Shown piece by piece: positions 17,059 to 25,836 of a DNA stretch of 64,000 nt (position 1 is its first letter; each line of letters starts with the position of its first letter). The notes under the pieces are model-generated. The model was not told the origin of the DNA, did no database searches, and saw only the letters and a program-made list of their open reading frames with translations. The stretch covers positions 12,274-76,273 of the forward strand of contig CAYRNR010000019.1 of NCBI GenBank assembly GCA_964425605.1, in the 5' to 3' direction. The DNA is from CAYRNR01 sp964425605. GTDB lineage: Bacteria; Myxococcota_A; UBA796; UBA9615; CAYRNR01. Both the position numbers and the translations under genes were made by a program.

Positions 17059-18705
17059 ATGGACGCGGAGTTCCCCTGCCAGCTCGCGCACCCCGGATGC
17101 TCGGTGCCCCTGCGCCTGCTGTGCCTGTCGCTGTCGGACAACCGCCGCCGCGAGTTCCTCTTCGGATCCTGCCGCGAGATCGCCGAGGCCACGGAAAGCG
17201 ATGACGTGGCCCTGCTGCTGCGGGAGGGCGAGGACGCGCTGCTGGTGCGATACGAGGGAAACTCCGACGCGCTGGTCGAGCTGAGCAACGTCGAGGAGCC
17301 GGATGGACTCCACGGTGGCGACGTCGAGCCCACGGAGCTGCTGTGGGTCCTCGCCGCGACCCTGCACGCGCCCACGGGCGACGCGCTGCCCGAGATCAGC
17401 CCCTCCCCTCCCCTGGACGGCGCGGAGACAGGCTCCTCGGTGGTGTTTCCCCTCTCCGTCGCGAACCAGCGCGTGGGCTCCTTGGCGTTGACCCGGCACA
17501 GCAGTGACGCGTTCTCGGAGGACGACCGCGCGACCCTGGAGGAGGTGGGACGCGGCCTGGCCGGCGCCATCCTCAGCCGGCGCGGACGGGTGGCCCTGCG
17601 CGAGCGGGTCAAGGAGTTGACCTACCTCTACCAGCTGTTCCGCATCGCCGAGCAGCCGGGCACCACCCTCGACGAGGTGCTCCAGCTGGCCGCCGAGTCC
17701 CTGCCCGGCGCCTGGCAGTACCCCGACATCGCCCACGGCAAGGTCTGCCTCGACGAGAAGATCTTCGCCAGCCCCGAGGGCCCCGAGATCGTGGCGGTCC
17801 AGCGCGGTGACATCGTCATCGACCGCCAGAGGCGGGGGTGGGTGGAGGTGGCCTACGACGAACACCGCCCCCACCTGGACGAGGGGCCGTTCCTGGCCGA
17901 GGAGCGCAACCTCATCGAGGCCATCGCCCATCAGCTGGCGCTCATCGTGGAACGGCGGCAGGCCGAGGAGGAGCGCGAGCGGCTGCAGGAGCAGCTGCGC
18001 CACGCCGACCGCCTGGCCACCATCGGCCAGCTGTCCGCCGGCGTGGCTCACGAGCTCAACGAACCCCTGGCCAACATCCTGGGCTTTGCCCAGCTGGCCC
18101 TGCGCGACGACGAGCTGCCCCAGGGCCCCCGGAGTGACATCCAGAACGTGGTCAAGGCCTCGCTGCACGCACGCGAGGTCATCAAGAAGCTGATGATCTT
18201 CGCCCGCCAGACGCCGCCGCAGGTGGCCGAGGCGGACCTCAACGCCGTGGTGGAGGAGAGCCTGTACTTCCTCGGCTCGCGCTGCGGCAAGGAGGGCATC
18301 GAGGTGGTGGAGGAGCTCACACCCCGCCTGCCCTCGCTGCAGGCCGATCCCTCGCAGCTGACCCAGATCCTGGTGAACCTGGCGGTCAACGCCATCCAGG
18401 CCATGGCGGGCGGCGGGCGGCTGACGGTGCGGACCTCGGCGACGGGGCCGTGGCTGCGGCTGGAGGTGACGGACACGGGTCACGGCATCCCCGAGGAGCT
18501 CCGCCGCAAGATCTTCTTGCCCTTCTACACCACCAAGGACGTGGATCAGGGGACCGGCCTGGGGCTGTCCGTGGTCCACGGCATCGTCACCGCCCACGGC
18601 GGCACGATCGTGGTGGACTCGGTCGTGGGACAGGGGTCCACCTTCCGCGTCCGACTCCCCACTGCAGGTCCTGGAGAGAGTACCGACGATGACTCCATCG
18701 GTTGA
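17059..18705 (+). CDS. Sensor histidine kinase with GAF-type sensory domains
   Basis: A 548-residue soluble kinase without membrane segments. Residues ~10-175 look like one GAF-type domain. Residues ~185-300 form a second that matches the N-terminus of the ATP-grasp fusion protein at 8644 (shared features: (R/K)E(L/R)..LY, P.W.(F/Y)P, DEGPFL.EE). The H-box AHELNEPLANILG carries phospho-acceptor H331. The ATPase domain shows NLAVNAIQAM, DTGHGIP and GTGLGLSVVHGI. Its stop overlaps the response-regulator start by 17 bases, so the pair is translationally coupled and probably works as one two-component system. Confidence 0.9.
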   Translation: MDAEFPCQLAHPGCSVPLRLLCLSLSDNRRREFLFGSCREIAEATESDDVALLLREGEDALLVRYEGNSDALVELSNVEEPDGLHGGDVEPTELLWVLAATLHAPTGDALPEISPSPPLDGAETGSSVVFPLSVANQRVGSLALTRHSSDAFSEDDRATLEEVGRGLAGAILSRRGRVALRERVKELTYLYQLFRIAEQPGTTLDEVLQLAAESLPGAWQYPDIAHGKVCLDEKIFASPEGPEIVAVQRGDIVIDRQRRGWVEVAYDEHRPHLDEGPFLAEERNLIEAIAHQLALIVERRQAEEERERLQEQLRHADRLATIGQLSAGVAHELNEPLANILGFAQLALRDDELPQGPRSDIQNVVKASLHAREVIKKLMIFARQTPPQVAEADLNAVVEESLYFLGSRCGKEGIEVVEELTPRLPSLQADPSQLTQILVNLAVNAIQAMAGGGRLTVRTSATGPWLRLEVTDTGHGIPEELRRKIFLPFYTTKDVDQGTGLGLSVVHGIVTAHGGTIVVDSVVGQGSTFRVRLPTAGPGESTDDDSIG

Positions 18706-20047
18706 ACCCAAGCGGATCCTCGCCGTCGACGACGCGGAGATGACGCTGGAGATCGTGCGGCGCAACCTGGCGTCCAGCGGCTACCGGGTCTACACAGCCA
18801 CCAGCGTCGCGAGGGCCATCGAGGTCCTCGAGGACACGGCCATCGACCTGGTGATCACGGACCTGAAGATGCCCGGCGCCAGCGGCCTCGATCTGGTCCG
18901 CCACGTCCGCGAGAACCTGCGCGACACCGAGGTGATGATGATCACCGGGTACGCCAGCGTGGACGGTGCGGTGGAGGCGCTCAAGACCGGCGCCGAGGAG
19001 TACCTGGCCAAGCCCTTCACCGACGAGGAGCTGCTCGCCGCGGTGGGCCGCGCGCTGGACAAGCACGAGGCGCGGCTGGCCCAGCGTCGCCGCGCCGACG
19101 ACGACCCTGCGGAGGACACCCACGGGATCATCGGCGAGTCCGAGGTCATGCGGCGGCTCCATCGCACCATCGCCAAGGCGTCCCGGGCCTCGGCCACGGT
19201 GCTGGTGTCCGGGGAGAGCGGCACGGGCAAGGAGCTGGTGGCCCGCGCCATCCACTACGGCGGCGAGCGGGCCTCGTCGCCGTTCGTGCCGGTGAACTGC
19301 GGCTCCATCCCCGAGCACCTCCTCGAGAGCGAGCTGTTCGGGTACGTCAAGGGGGCCTTCACGGGCGCCAACACGACCCGCGCCGGTTTCTTCCAGACCG
19401 CGGACGGCGGCACCATCTTCCTCGACGAGGTCGGCGAGACCTCCCCGGCCATGCAGGTGCGCCTGCTGCGCGTGCTCCAGGACGGCGAGGTGTGCATGGT
19501 CGGTTCCACGCGCCCGCGGCTCGTGGACGTGCGGATCATCGCCGCGACCAACCGCGATCTGCGGGCCGAGGTGGACCGCGGTCAGTTCCGCGAGGACCTC
19601 TACTTCCGCCTCAACGTGCTCTCCCTGGAGGCCCCCCCCCTGCGCGATCGGGGCGACGACGTGCTCACCCTGGTGGAGCACTTCGCCCGCAAGTTCGCGC
19701 GGACCGCGGGCCGGGAGGCTCCACGGTTCGCGGCCGAAGCGCTGGAGGCCCTGAAGCGCTACCACTGGCCCGGCAACGTGCGCGAGCTCGAGAACACCAT
19801 CCAGCGGCTGCTCGTCATGTGCGACGAGGACGAGGTCCTGGTCCCCGACCTCCCGCCCGCCATGCGCTTCTCCGCGCCCCGCCACGAGGGCCTCGAGCGC
19901 TCCCTGGCCGAGGTCGAGGCCGAGCACATCGGCCGCGTCCTGGCCCACCTCGACGGCAACAAGTCCCGGACGGCCCAGGTGCTGGGCATCGACCGCAAGA
20001 CCCTGCGCGAGAAGATCCGGCGATACGAGATCCCCGACGAGTTCTGA
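18689..20047 (+). CDS. NtrC-family sigma-54-dependent response regulator
   Basis: A 452-residue regulator with the complete three-domain layout: receiver (acceptor Asp in VITDLKMPGASG, TGYAS, K in LAKPF), AAA+ activator domain (Walker A GESGTGKE, sigma-54-contacting GAFTGAN, Walker B IFLDEVGE, DVRIIAATN) and a Fis-type helix-turn-helix (NKSRTAQVLGIDRKTLREKI). GAFTGA is intact, so it should activate sigma-54 promoters. A GGAGAGAG ribosome site lies inside the kinase gene. The near-consensus -24/-12 promoter in front of gdhA is a plausible but unproven target. Confidence 0.93.
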   Translation: MTPSVEPKRILAVDDAEMTLEIVRRNLASSGYRVYTATSVARAIEVLEDTAIDLVITDLKMPGASGLDLVRHVRENLRDTEVMMITGYASVDGAVEALKTGAEEYLAKPFTDEELLAAVGRALDKHEARLAQRRRADDDPAEDTHGIIGESEVMRRLHRTIAKASRASATVLVSGESGTGKELVARAIHYGGERASSPFVPVNCGSIPEHLLESELFGYVKGAFTGANTTRAGFFQTADGGTIFLDEVGETSPAMQVRLLRVLQDGEVCMVGSTRPRLVDVRIIAATNRDLRAEVDRGQFREDLYFRLNVLSLEAPPLRDRGDDVLTLVEHFARKFARTAGREAPRFAAEALEALKRYHWPGNVRELENTIQRLLVMCDEDEVLVPDLPPAMRFSAPRHEGLERSLAEVEAEHIGRVLAHLDGNKSRTAQVLGIDRKTLREKIRRYEIPDEF

Positions 20048-20102
20048 TCTGCACACCGCCCCTGGAAGCTGGTAAGAACGAGCAGGGGTTTTGTTGACTT
20101 CG

Positions 20103-20711
20103 ATGCTGTCGCTGCTGCTGGTGCTGCTGAGCCGGGCATTGCCCGACGACGTGCTCGTGCGCCGGTACATCGACGGCAACGTGCGCGCCCTGGAGCTGCT
20201 GTACGAACGGCACCGGGCGCCCGTGCTGAGCTTCCTGACGCGGCTGATGGGGGACGCGGCCGAGGCCGAGGACGCCTACGTGGAGACCTGGGCGCACGTG
20301 GCCAGGGCCTTGCCGCGGTACGAGGCCCAGGGCAAGTTCCGGTCGTTCCTGTTCACCGTGGCGCGGCGCGAGGCGCTGCACATCCTGCAGCGGCGGGCGA
20401 ACCGCGACAGCCGCCAGGCCCTCGGCGGTGAGCCGCTGGATCCCGAGCGCATGCGCGCCCGCGGTGACGATCCCGAGGCGCGGACCGATAGGGCGGAGAT
20501 CGCGCGACGGCTGGAGGAGGCGCTGGCCGGGCTGACCGAGGAGCTGAGGACCTGCTTCCTGCTGTACCATGGCCAGGGGCTGACGGTCCCCGAGGTGGCG
20601 GAGGCCACCGGGCTGTCGCCGGCCACGGTCAAGCGGCGGATCGGCAAGGCGCGGACGCTGCTGGCCGCGCGCCTGGCCCCGGCGCTGGGGGACACCCATG
20701 CACCCGCGTGA
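20103..20711 (+). CDS. ECF-type RNA polymerase sigma factor
   Basis: About 202 residues from ATG 20103; TTG codons at 20091 and 20094 lie nearer the AGGGG ribosome site and are alternative starts. Region 2 is visible as LELLYERHRAPVLSFLTRLM and AEDAYVETW, and region 4 as LPEVAEATG-like LTVPEVAEATGLSPATVKRR, the DNA-binding helix-turn-helix. There is no C-terminal extension. The next gene encodes a zinc-dependent anti-sigma factor, so activity is probably released by a signal sensed through that protein. The gene begins 55 bases after the NtrC-type regulator. Confidence 0.85.
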   Translation: MLSLLLVLLSRALPDDVLVRRYIDGNVRALELLYERHRAPVLSFLTRLMGDAAEAEDAYVETWAHVARALPRYEAQGKFRSFLFTVARREALHILQRRANRDSRQALGGEPLDPERMRARGDDPEARTDRAEIARRLEEALAGLTEELRTCFLLYHGQGLTVPEVAEATGLSPATVKRRIGKARTLLAARLAPALGDTHAPA

Positions 20712-20780
20712 GCCGAATAGCCGACGAATCCGGTTGATCCTGTCAAGGGACGAAACCTACGTGGAAGGCGGAGGAGGTCG

Positions 20781-21485
20781 ATGAGCGACCACCCCGAGGA
20801 GCTGCTGGCCCTGTACCCCGATCTGCTCGGGGAGGCGGACCGGGAGCGCGTGGAGGGCCACCTCCAGCAGTGCGAGGCCTGCCGCGAGCGGGTGGCTCAC
20901 CTGACGACCGTCGCTCGCGCGAGCCGGGCGCTGCCGGAGCTGAAGCCGAGCCCGGAGCTGGACCGGCGGGCGCGACAGCGGATGCTCGACGAGGCGCGCG
21001 CCCACGCGCGTGCGCCCCGGCGCTGGTCCCTGGTGGTCGTGCCGCTGGCCGCCGCGGCGCTCGTGGCCGCCGCGCTCCTGCTTCGACCGCCGGAGCCCAC
21101 CGTGGATCCCCTGGACGAGTGGACCGCCAAGGGCGAGGGCGAGCCCAGCGGCGACGCCGAGCTGCAGGTCGCCGTGGTGGTGGCGGGCGGCACACGCACT
21201 GCCAAGGGGGGGGATCACGTGCCCGGCAGGTCGGCCCTGCTGCTGGGGGGCGTCCTGCCACCGGCCGAGCGGGTGTGGCTCTTCCTCGTCCACGACGGCG
21301 AGCGGGACCACGTCTACGAGGGCGCGCTGGAGGCCAGCGAGGGCGGCGCCTGGCTCGTGGACGGCGCCCCACTCACGGCCGAGGCACCTCCCGCCGGCCC
21401 CTTCCGGATCGAGCTGTGGATCGGGGTCGACGTCCTCGACGCAGACCTCGCCGACCGATTGGACCTGTTCGCGGAGGAGCCGTGA
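20781..21485 (+). CDS. Zinc-binding transmembrane anti-sigma factor
   Basis: A 234-residue protein. The cytoplasmic N-terminus has the ZAS motif H-x3-C-x2-C in EGHLQQCEACRERV. A single membrane helix (WSLVVVPLAAAALVAAALLL) separates it from a ~130-residue extracytoplasmic domain with beta-strand character, probably the sensor. It begins with ATG after GGAGGAGG, 69 bases after the sigma gene, and its stop overlaps the start of the caspase-like gene (GTGA). Family knowledge says such proteins hold the ECF factor until a redox or envelope signal releases it. Confidence 0.82.
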   Translation: MSDHPEELLALYPDLLGEADRERVEGHLQQCEACRERVAHLTTVARASRALPELKPSPELDRRARQRMLDEARAHARAPRRWSLVVVPLAAAALVAAALLLRPPEPTVDPLDEWTAKGEGEPSGDAELQVAVVVAGGTRTAKGGDHVPGRSALLLGGVLPPAERVWLFLVHDGERDHVYEGALEASEGGAWLVDGAPLTAEAPPAGPFRIELWIGVDVLDADLADRLDLFAEEP

Positions 21486-23095
21486 GCCCGCTGCAACGCG
21501 CCGTGAGGCCCCTGGTGGTGCTGTCGTTGCTGCTGGGCGCGCTGCCCGCCGCGGCGGTCGGCAGCACCGAGGCCGACCTCGCCGATCTCGCCCTGGAGGC
21601 GTTCACCCCGCGGCGCGTCGCCGTGCTGGTCGCCGTGGAGCAGGTGGACGACGACAGCTTCCCGCCCCTGACCTTCGCCGGCCAGGACGTGCAACGGCTC
21701 GCCAGCGTGCTCGAGGACGAGGAGGCGGGCCGGTTCGACGAGGTGACGCTGCTGATCCAGGCCACGCGCGCCGACCTGCGCGCCGAGCTCACCGCGCTCA
21801 TGCGGACCGTGCGGCGCCAGGACACGGTCCTGGTCTACTTCAGCGGCCACGGCCTGGCCGACGCGTCCAGCCCGCCGCGGCTGATGCTGGTGATGCGCGA
21901 CTCCACCCTGGGCGGCATCGGCGACGACGGCGTCGCCCTGGACACGGTCCAGGAGGTCCTGCAAGCGCTCCCCGCCCGGCGCAAGGTCCTGCTGGTGGAC
22001 GCCTGCTTCACCGCCGAGGGCAAGCGCGCGGAGGTCGGGACCGGCGCCGCCGGGGACGGGGTCGCCGAGGCCCCGCTGCTGCGCACGGAGCTGCCCGCGG
22101 ACGAGGCCCACCTGCTGGCCGCAGGGTACGGCAGGCCGGCGTTCGAGCTGCCCGATCTCGAGGGTTCCCTGTACACCACCCACTTCGTCCACGGCCTCCA
22201 GGGCCTGCTGGCCGACGTGGACGGCGACGGCGTGGTCACGGTGTCCGAGGCGCACGACCACGCGGCCGCTGCCGCGGTGGAGGCCAGCGACGGGTTGCAG
22301 GTCCCGCTGGCCCTGTACCGGATCTCCGGCCGCGAGGACCTGGTCCTCTCCGGAGACCCGAACCTCCGCTCCAACCCCACCCTGGCCCTGCTCACCACCT
22401 ACGACCGGCGCCACGCGGGCCTCGGCGTGGAGATCGACGGCCGGGCCAAGGGGGTGTTCCCGCGCTCCATCCCCGTGGAGCCTGGAGTGCACGACGTGCA
22501 GCTCACGTCTTCGTCAGGGCGCGTTGTGGACCGCGGCACCTACCGCTTCGCCCCCGGCCAGGTGGTCTCCGCCGACCGGATGCGGTCCGCGCTCAACGGG
22601 GGGTATCGGTTGCTCCACGTGTGCCTGGGCCTCACGGTCCTGCCCGTGCCCGGCGGCGGAGGGGTCACGGCGATGGGGCCGGGCGTCAGCGCCGGGTTCG
22701 GACACCGCGCCAGGGGTGTGGTAGGGCGCCACGTGGTGCTGCGCGGGGACCTCGGGTTCGCCTCGATCCCGGCCGAGGAGGGGGGACGCTGGCCCGCGAT
22801 CAGCGTAGGAGTGGAGGGGGCGCTGCGCTTCGATCCGACGCCCATCTCCCTGGAGATCGGCGTCCGCGCGGGTCTGGACCTGCTCGTCCCCTCGGGAGGG
22901 GCCTCCACCGACTCGCCCGCGCTGTTGATGTTCAGCCCTGGACCCCACGCGGCATTCGGCGTGCGTCTGGGCAATCTCGTGACGCTGAAGCTCCACTACC
23001 GCCTCGGCATCACCCACGCGGATCTGGCCGAGCGCGGGAGCCCGGAGACCACCGTGCTGCACCGACCTGGAGTCGAGATCGAGATCGGCTGGTAG
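21482..23095 (+). CDS. Secreted caspase-like (C14) protein with C-terminal barrel-like domain
   Basis: A 537-residue protein from GTG 21482 (overlaps the anti-sigma stop). It has a signal peptide (LVVLSLLLGALPAAAVG), a caspase/metacaspase fold at about 40-270 with catalytic His123 in YFSGHGLAD and Cys175 in LLVDACFTAEG, a PEGA-like domain at about 300-365, and a ~150-residue C-terminal region of alternating hydrophobic strands ending EIEIGW, which looks like a membrane barrel. The peptidase would face the periplasm or cell surface. Its coupling to an ECF sigma/anti-sigma pair suggests it is either the regulated output or part of signal processing. Confidence 0.75.
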   Translation: MSPLQRAVRPLVVLSLLLGALPAAAVGSTEADLADLALEAFTPRRVAVLVAVEQVDDDSFPPLTFAGQDVQRLASVLEDEEAGRFDEVTLLIQATRADLRAELTALMRTVRRQDTVLVYFSGHGLADASSPPRLMLVMRDSTLGGIGDDGVALDTVQEVLQALPARRKVLLVDACFTAEGKRAEVGTGAAGDGVAEAPLLRTELPADEAHLLAAGYGRPAFELPDLEGSLYTTHFVHGLQGLLADVDGDGVVTVSEAHDHAAAAAVEASDGLQVPLALYRISGREDLVLSGDPNLRSNPTLALLTTYDRRHAGLGVEIDGRAKGVFPRSIPVEPGVHDVQLTSSSGRVVDRGTYRFAPGQVVSADRMRSALNGGYRLLHVCLGLTVLPVPGGGGVTAMGPGVSAGFGHRARGVVGRHVVLRGDLGFASIPAEEGGRWPAISVGVEGALRFDPTPISLEIGVRAGLDLLVPSGGASTDSPALLMFSPGPHAAFGVRLGNLVTLKLHYRLGITHADLAERGSPETTVLHRPGVEIEIGW

Positions 23096-23196
23096 TCGGC
23101 CCGCGGCGCCGCAGTCGCCAGGTTCGATTTCTGGTAAAATCCGCACGCAGCGGTTGGGGGCTCCAACGCCACAGTGCCGACGAGAGCGAGGTGACC

Positions 23197-24111
23197 ATGG
23201 GTCGTCCGCGTCTGTTGATCGCGTCTGTTTGCCTGATGTTCGTTCCCTTCGCCATCCCCGGAGCTGGTGTGGCTGCAGAGGAGGGCTCCTCGGACTTCTT
23301 GGAGCTGCTGCAGGAGGCCGACGCCGAGCCGGTGGCGCCACCGCCCGCCGCGTGCATGGATCCGACGCTGCTCGCCGGCAACGAACGGGAGTTCCACGAG
23401 TTCATGCAAGCGGTCCAGGAGGCTCATGCCCCCGCTCCCGACGAGAGGGGCCGCCTCGAGATCTGCTTTGCGAACGTCGACACCACGTTCTTTCGGTTCG
23501 ACGAGAAGACGCGGGACTCTTCGATCTTCTTCTCACGCAGCAGCTTCGAGCGGATGCTCGGGGAACAGGAGGAGTCCACGGGCTTCATCGGCGCGATGTG
23601 GGTCCTGGCGCACGAGCTCGGGCACCACAGCCTGGTGACCGAGGAGCACCAGGAAGTGATCCAGGAGGACCTGGCCTTCGGGGCCGCGGACCTGCTGTAC
23701 GAGCTGAATCAATCCGATCCCTCCCTCCTGCGGGGCCTCTACACGACCCTGCGCGCGGACGAGTTCTCGGACGAGGCGTTCGCGGACTGCTTCGGGGCCG
23801 CGCTCCTCGCGACGAGCGTCCACGACGCCGGCGGGGACCTGATGCCCGGCGAGAGGTCCGACCTGCTGAGCCAGGTGACCCAGATGGCGCCGAGCATCCC
23901 GGATCCGGGACGGAACCACGGCAGCAAGACGGAGCGCCACTCCTACGTCCAGTACGGCCTGTCCATCGCGGACGTCTACGACGATGAGATCGATCCGCTG
24001 ATGGACAGTCAGATCTTCCTGTGCGCCTACCGGGCCCTCGAGGCCGGCCACAAAAAGGCCGCCGGAGCGCCCGCCGCGATGCCAGCTTTCGACCCCTCGA
24101 TCGGGTACTGA
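23197..24111 (+). CDS. Secreted HExxH putative metallopeptidase
   Basis: A 304-residue protein with a signal peptide (LLIASVCLMFVPFAIPGAGVAA) and a zinc-binding HExxH motif in VLAHELGHHS. A downstream FSDEAFADCFGA could supply the third ligand, as in some M48-like or M78-like gluzincins. Mature Cys residues (AACMD, EICFA, ADCFG, FLCAY) could form disulfides. ATG 23197 follows GAGGTG. The exact peptidase family is uncertain. It is the first of three adjacent genes on this strand with spacings of 11 and 46 bases and begins 101 bases after the caspase-like gene. Confidence 0.65.
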   Translation: MGRPRLLIASVCLMFVPFAIPGAGVAAEEGSSDFLELLQEADAEPVAPPPAACMDPTLLAGNEREFHEFMQAVQEAHAPAPDERGRLEICFANVDTTFFRFDEKTRDSSIFFSRSSFERMLGEQEESTGFIGAMWVLAHELGHHSLVTEEHQEVIQEDLAFGAADLLYELNQSDPSLLRGLYTTLRADEFSDEAFADCFGAALLATSVHDAGGDLMPGERSDLLSQVTQMAPSIPDPGRNHGSKTERHSYVQYGLSIADVYDDEIDPLMDSQIFLCAYRALEAGHKKAAGAPAAMPAFDPSIGY

Positions 24112-24122
24112 GGAGAGAGACC

Positions 24123-24854
24123 ATGTCCCAGGCCACACCAGAGCAAAGAGCGCGCGCAGCGTCAGAGCGGCGGGACCACAAGTGGCAGGAGACCCTTTCC
24201 CCGTGGCTGCTGACCTTCATCTCGGTGATGACGGCGTTCTTCCTCGGGGCGTCCTACCTGCAGTTCAAGGGGCTGGCGGAGCACATCGGCCCGGCCACGA
24301 CCTCGGCGTCCGCCGAGGCGATGGAGTGGGCGCGCGAGGCATCGGAGACGGATTCAGGGGGGGATCCAGAGGTCATGCAGACCATGATCCTGGCCTCCAT
24401 GGCGGCCGACGCCACCGCCCAGCGCTACGGACTGGCCAAGGTGGGGCTGATGTCGGCGGTGTGGCTGCGCTATCTGGGTTTCGTCACCGGCATGATCATG
24501 GCGCTCATGGGGGCGGCGTTCCTCTGGGGTCGGGTGAAGGACGCGGACGGCGGCACCGAGATCGAGGGGGAGACCGCGATATGGAAGGGGTCTATCCACT
24601 CGGCCTCCCCTGGCTTGCTGCTCGCGGCCCTGGGGAGCCTGCTGATGATCACGGCGATGCTGAACAACTTCGACGTGGCCGTGGAAGAGGGTGGATTGCC
24701 GGCGTCGGCCGCCACGGCCACGGCCACGTCCATCGGGTCGCAGCCGTCGTTGTTGAGTCGACCCGCCCCGGACGACGGGGCAGGAGGAGGCGAGGCGGAA
24801 CCGAAGGGAGCGTTCGATGGACTGCTCGACGAAGCGGCTGCGGATCCTCCATGA
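24123..24854 (+). CDS. Hypothetical inner-membrane protein
   Basis: A 243-residue protein of no recognised family. Three membrane segments are visible: WLLTFISVMTAFFLGASYL near the N-terminus, YLGFVTGMIMALMGAAFLW, and SPGLLLAALGSLLMITAML. The region between the first two is acidic and probably extracytoplasmic; the C-terminal ~60 residues are low-complexity and polar. ATG 24123 follows AGGAGAGAG, 11 bases after the HExxH protein gene, so co-expression and perhaps a shared complex are likely. No catalytic motif was found. Confidence 0.6.
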   Translation: MSQATPEQRARAASERRDHKWQETLSPWLLTFISVMTAFFLGASYLQFKGLAEHIGPATTSASAEAMEWAREASETDSGGDPEVMQTMILASMAADATAQRYGLAKVGLMSAVWLRYLGFVTGMIMALMGAAFLWGRVKDADGGTEIEGETAIWKGSIHSASPGLLLAALGSLLMITAMLNNFDVAVEEGGLPASAATATATSIGSQPSLLSRPAPDDGAGGGEAEPKGAFDGLLDEAAADPP

Positions 24855-24900
24855 CGAGCATGGGGACTGCGGGAATCCGAGGGGAGAGGAGCTGAGGAAT

Positions 24901-25701
24901 ATGGGGAGGCAGAGATTGTGTGACCGAAGGCGTTCGCGGATCCGCCTGTTGGGAGTGCTCGCGCTCCTACTGGCGCTGCCCGTGATGACCGCCGCCGCCG
25001 AGGGGGACTGGCTGGAGTCGTTCTACGAGAGCTACGAACGCAAGGACCTCGCCAAGGCAGCCCAGATCGCGGCGGATGCCAGGAAGCAGACGTCGGATCG
25101 CGGACAGCGCTGTCTGCAGACCTACCTCCTGGCCCACTGTGCGTGCTACGCCGGCAAGCCACCGGAGATGGAGAAGGCGGCTTCCCTGTTCGACAAGAAC
25201 GCGACGACCTGCGATGACCTGGTCGGGGAGGATGTCCTCAAGGTGAAGGGGGAGTGTCTGAGCCGGAAGCAGTCCGCGACTCCCCTCCCGGCCCAGCTCG
25301 CGGTCGCGTTCACCAACACGAGCGGCTCGGTCCGCATCCGAGGCGTGGAGAAGATCACACCAGCCGCCACGACCGCAGCGGCCGCGGCCCACACGCGCAC
25401 GCAGCAGACCGCGGTCAACGCTTCAGCTGCGGACACGGGCGGGTCGAGCCAGGTCGCCACCGGCCAAACGGAGGTGACGCGGGTCGACGAGGAGCTCGAC
25501 GACTGCTGGGTGGAGGACCTGATCACCGACGAGTTCCTCGAGGAGTGGGACGCGTGGGACGAGGAGTGGGTAGTCGAGGAGCTCCCCCTGGAGGAGGAGC
25601 TGGACCACGACCCCGAGGTCGACGAGGGCGAGGAGATCATCGAGGAAGAGATCTACGACGAGTACGACGAGACCGACGAGTACGACGAGACCGACGAGTA
25701 G
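24901..25701 (+). CDS. Hypothetical secreted protein with acidic C-terminal tail
   Basis: About 266 residues from ATG 24901, which follows a GA-rich ribosome site and begins a twin-arginine-rich lead (RRRSRIRLLGVLALLLALP) ending at AAAEGD; an ATG at 24817 would give an unlikely overlap. Residues ~30-130 contain six Cys and TPR-like helices (FYESYERKDLAKAAQ, KAASLFDKNATTC). The last ~70 residues are strongly acidic, with the repeat YDE(T/Y)DE at the end, a possible cation- or protein-binding tail. No family is recognised. It is the third gene of the HExxH group. Confidence 0.55.
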   Translation: MGRQRLCDRRRSRIRLLGVLALLLALPVMTAAAEGDWLESFYESYERKDLAKAAQIAADARKQTSDRGQRCLQTYLLAHCACYAGKPPEMEKAASLFDKNATTCDDLVGEDVLKVKGECLSRKQSATPLPAQLAVAFTNTSGSVRIRGVEKITPAATTAAAAAHTRTQQTAVNASAADTGGSSQVATGQTEVTRVDEELDDCWVEDLITDEFLEEWDAWDEEWVVEELPLEEELDHDPEVDEGEEIIEEEIYDEYDETDEYDETDE

Positions 25702-25745
25702 GGACTCCCCGGATGAAGCTCACCCAGTAGCTCGAGAAGCACAAC

Positions 25746-25767
25746 GCCTGGATGTTCAGCTCCAGGC
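25746..25767. terminator. Hairpin between convergent genes
   Basis: GCCTGGA-(8 nt)-TCCAGGC forms a perfect 7-bp stem in the 135-base spacer between two convergent genes. No T-run follows on either strand, so it is at best a weak or factor-dependent terminator. Confidence 0.3.
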
Positions 25768-25836
25768 ACTCCAGGTACGCACCCGGGTACATCTTCCAAG
25801 AGCGCGAGCCGCGGGTGTTCTGAGGTAGGTGGGCGG

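Noticed and set aside
23096..23196. Terminator or promoter between the caspase-like and HExxH genes
   Set aside because: No stem with a T-run and no convincing -35/-10 or -24/-12 pair could be seen; the only clear element is the ribosome site before 23197.
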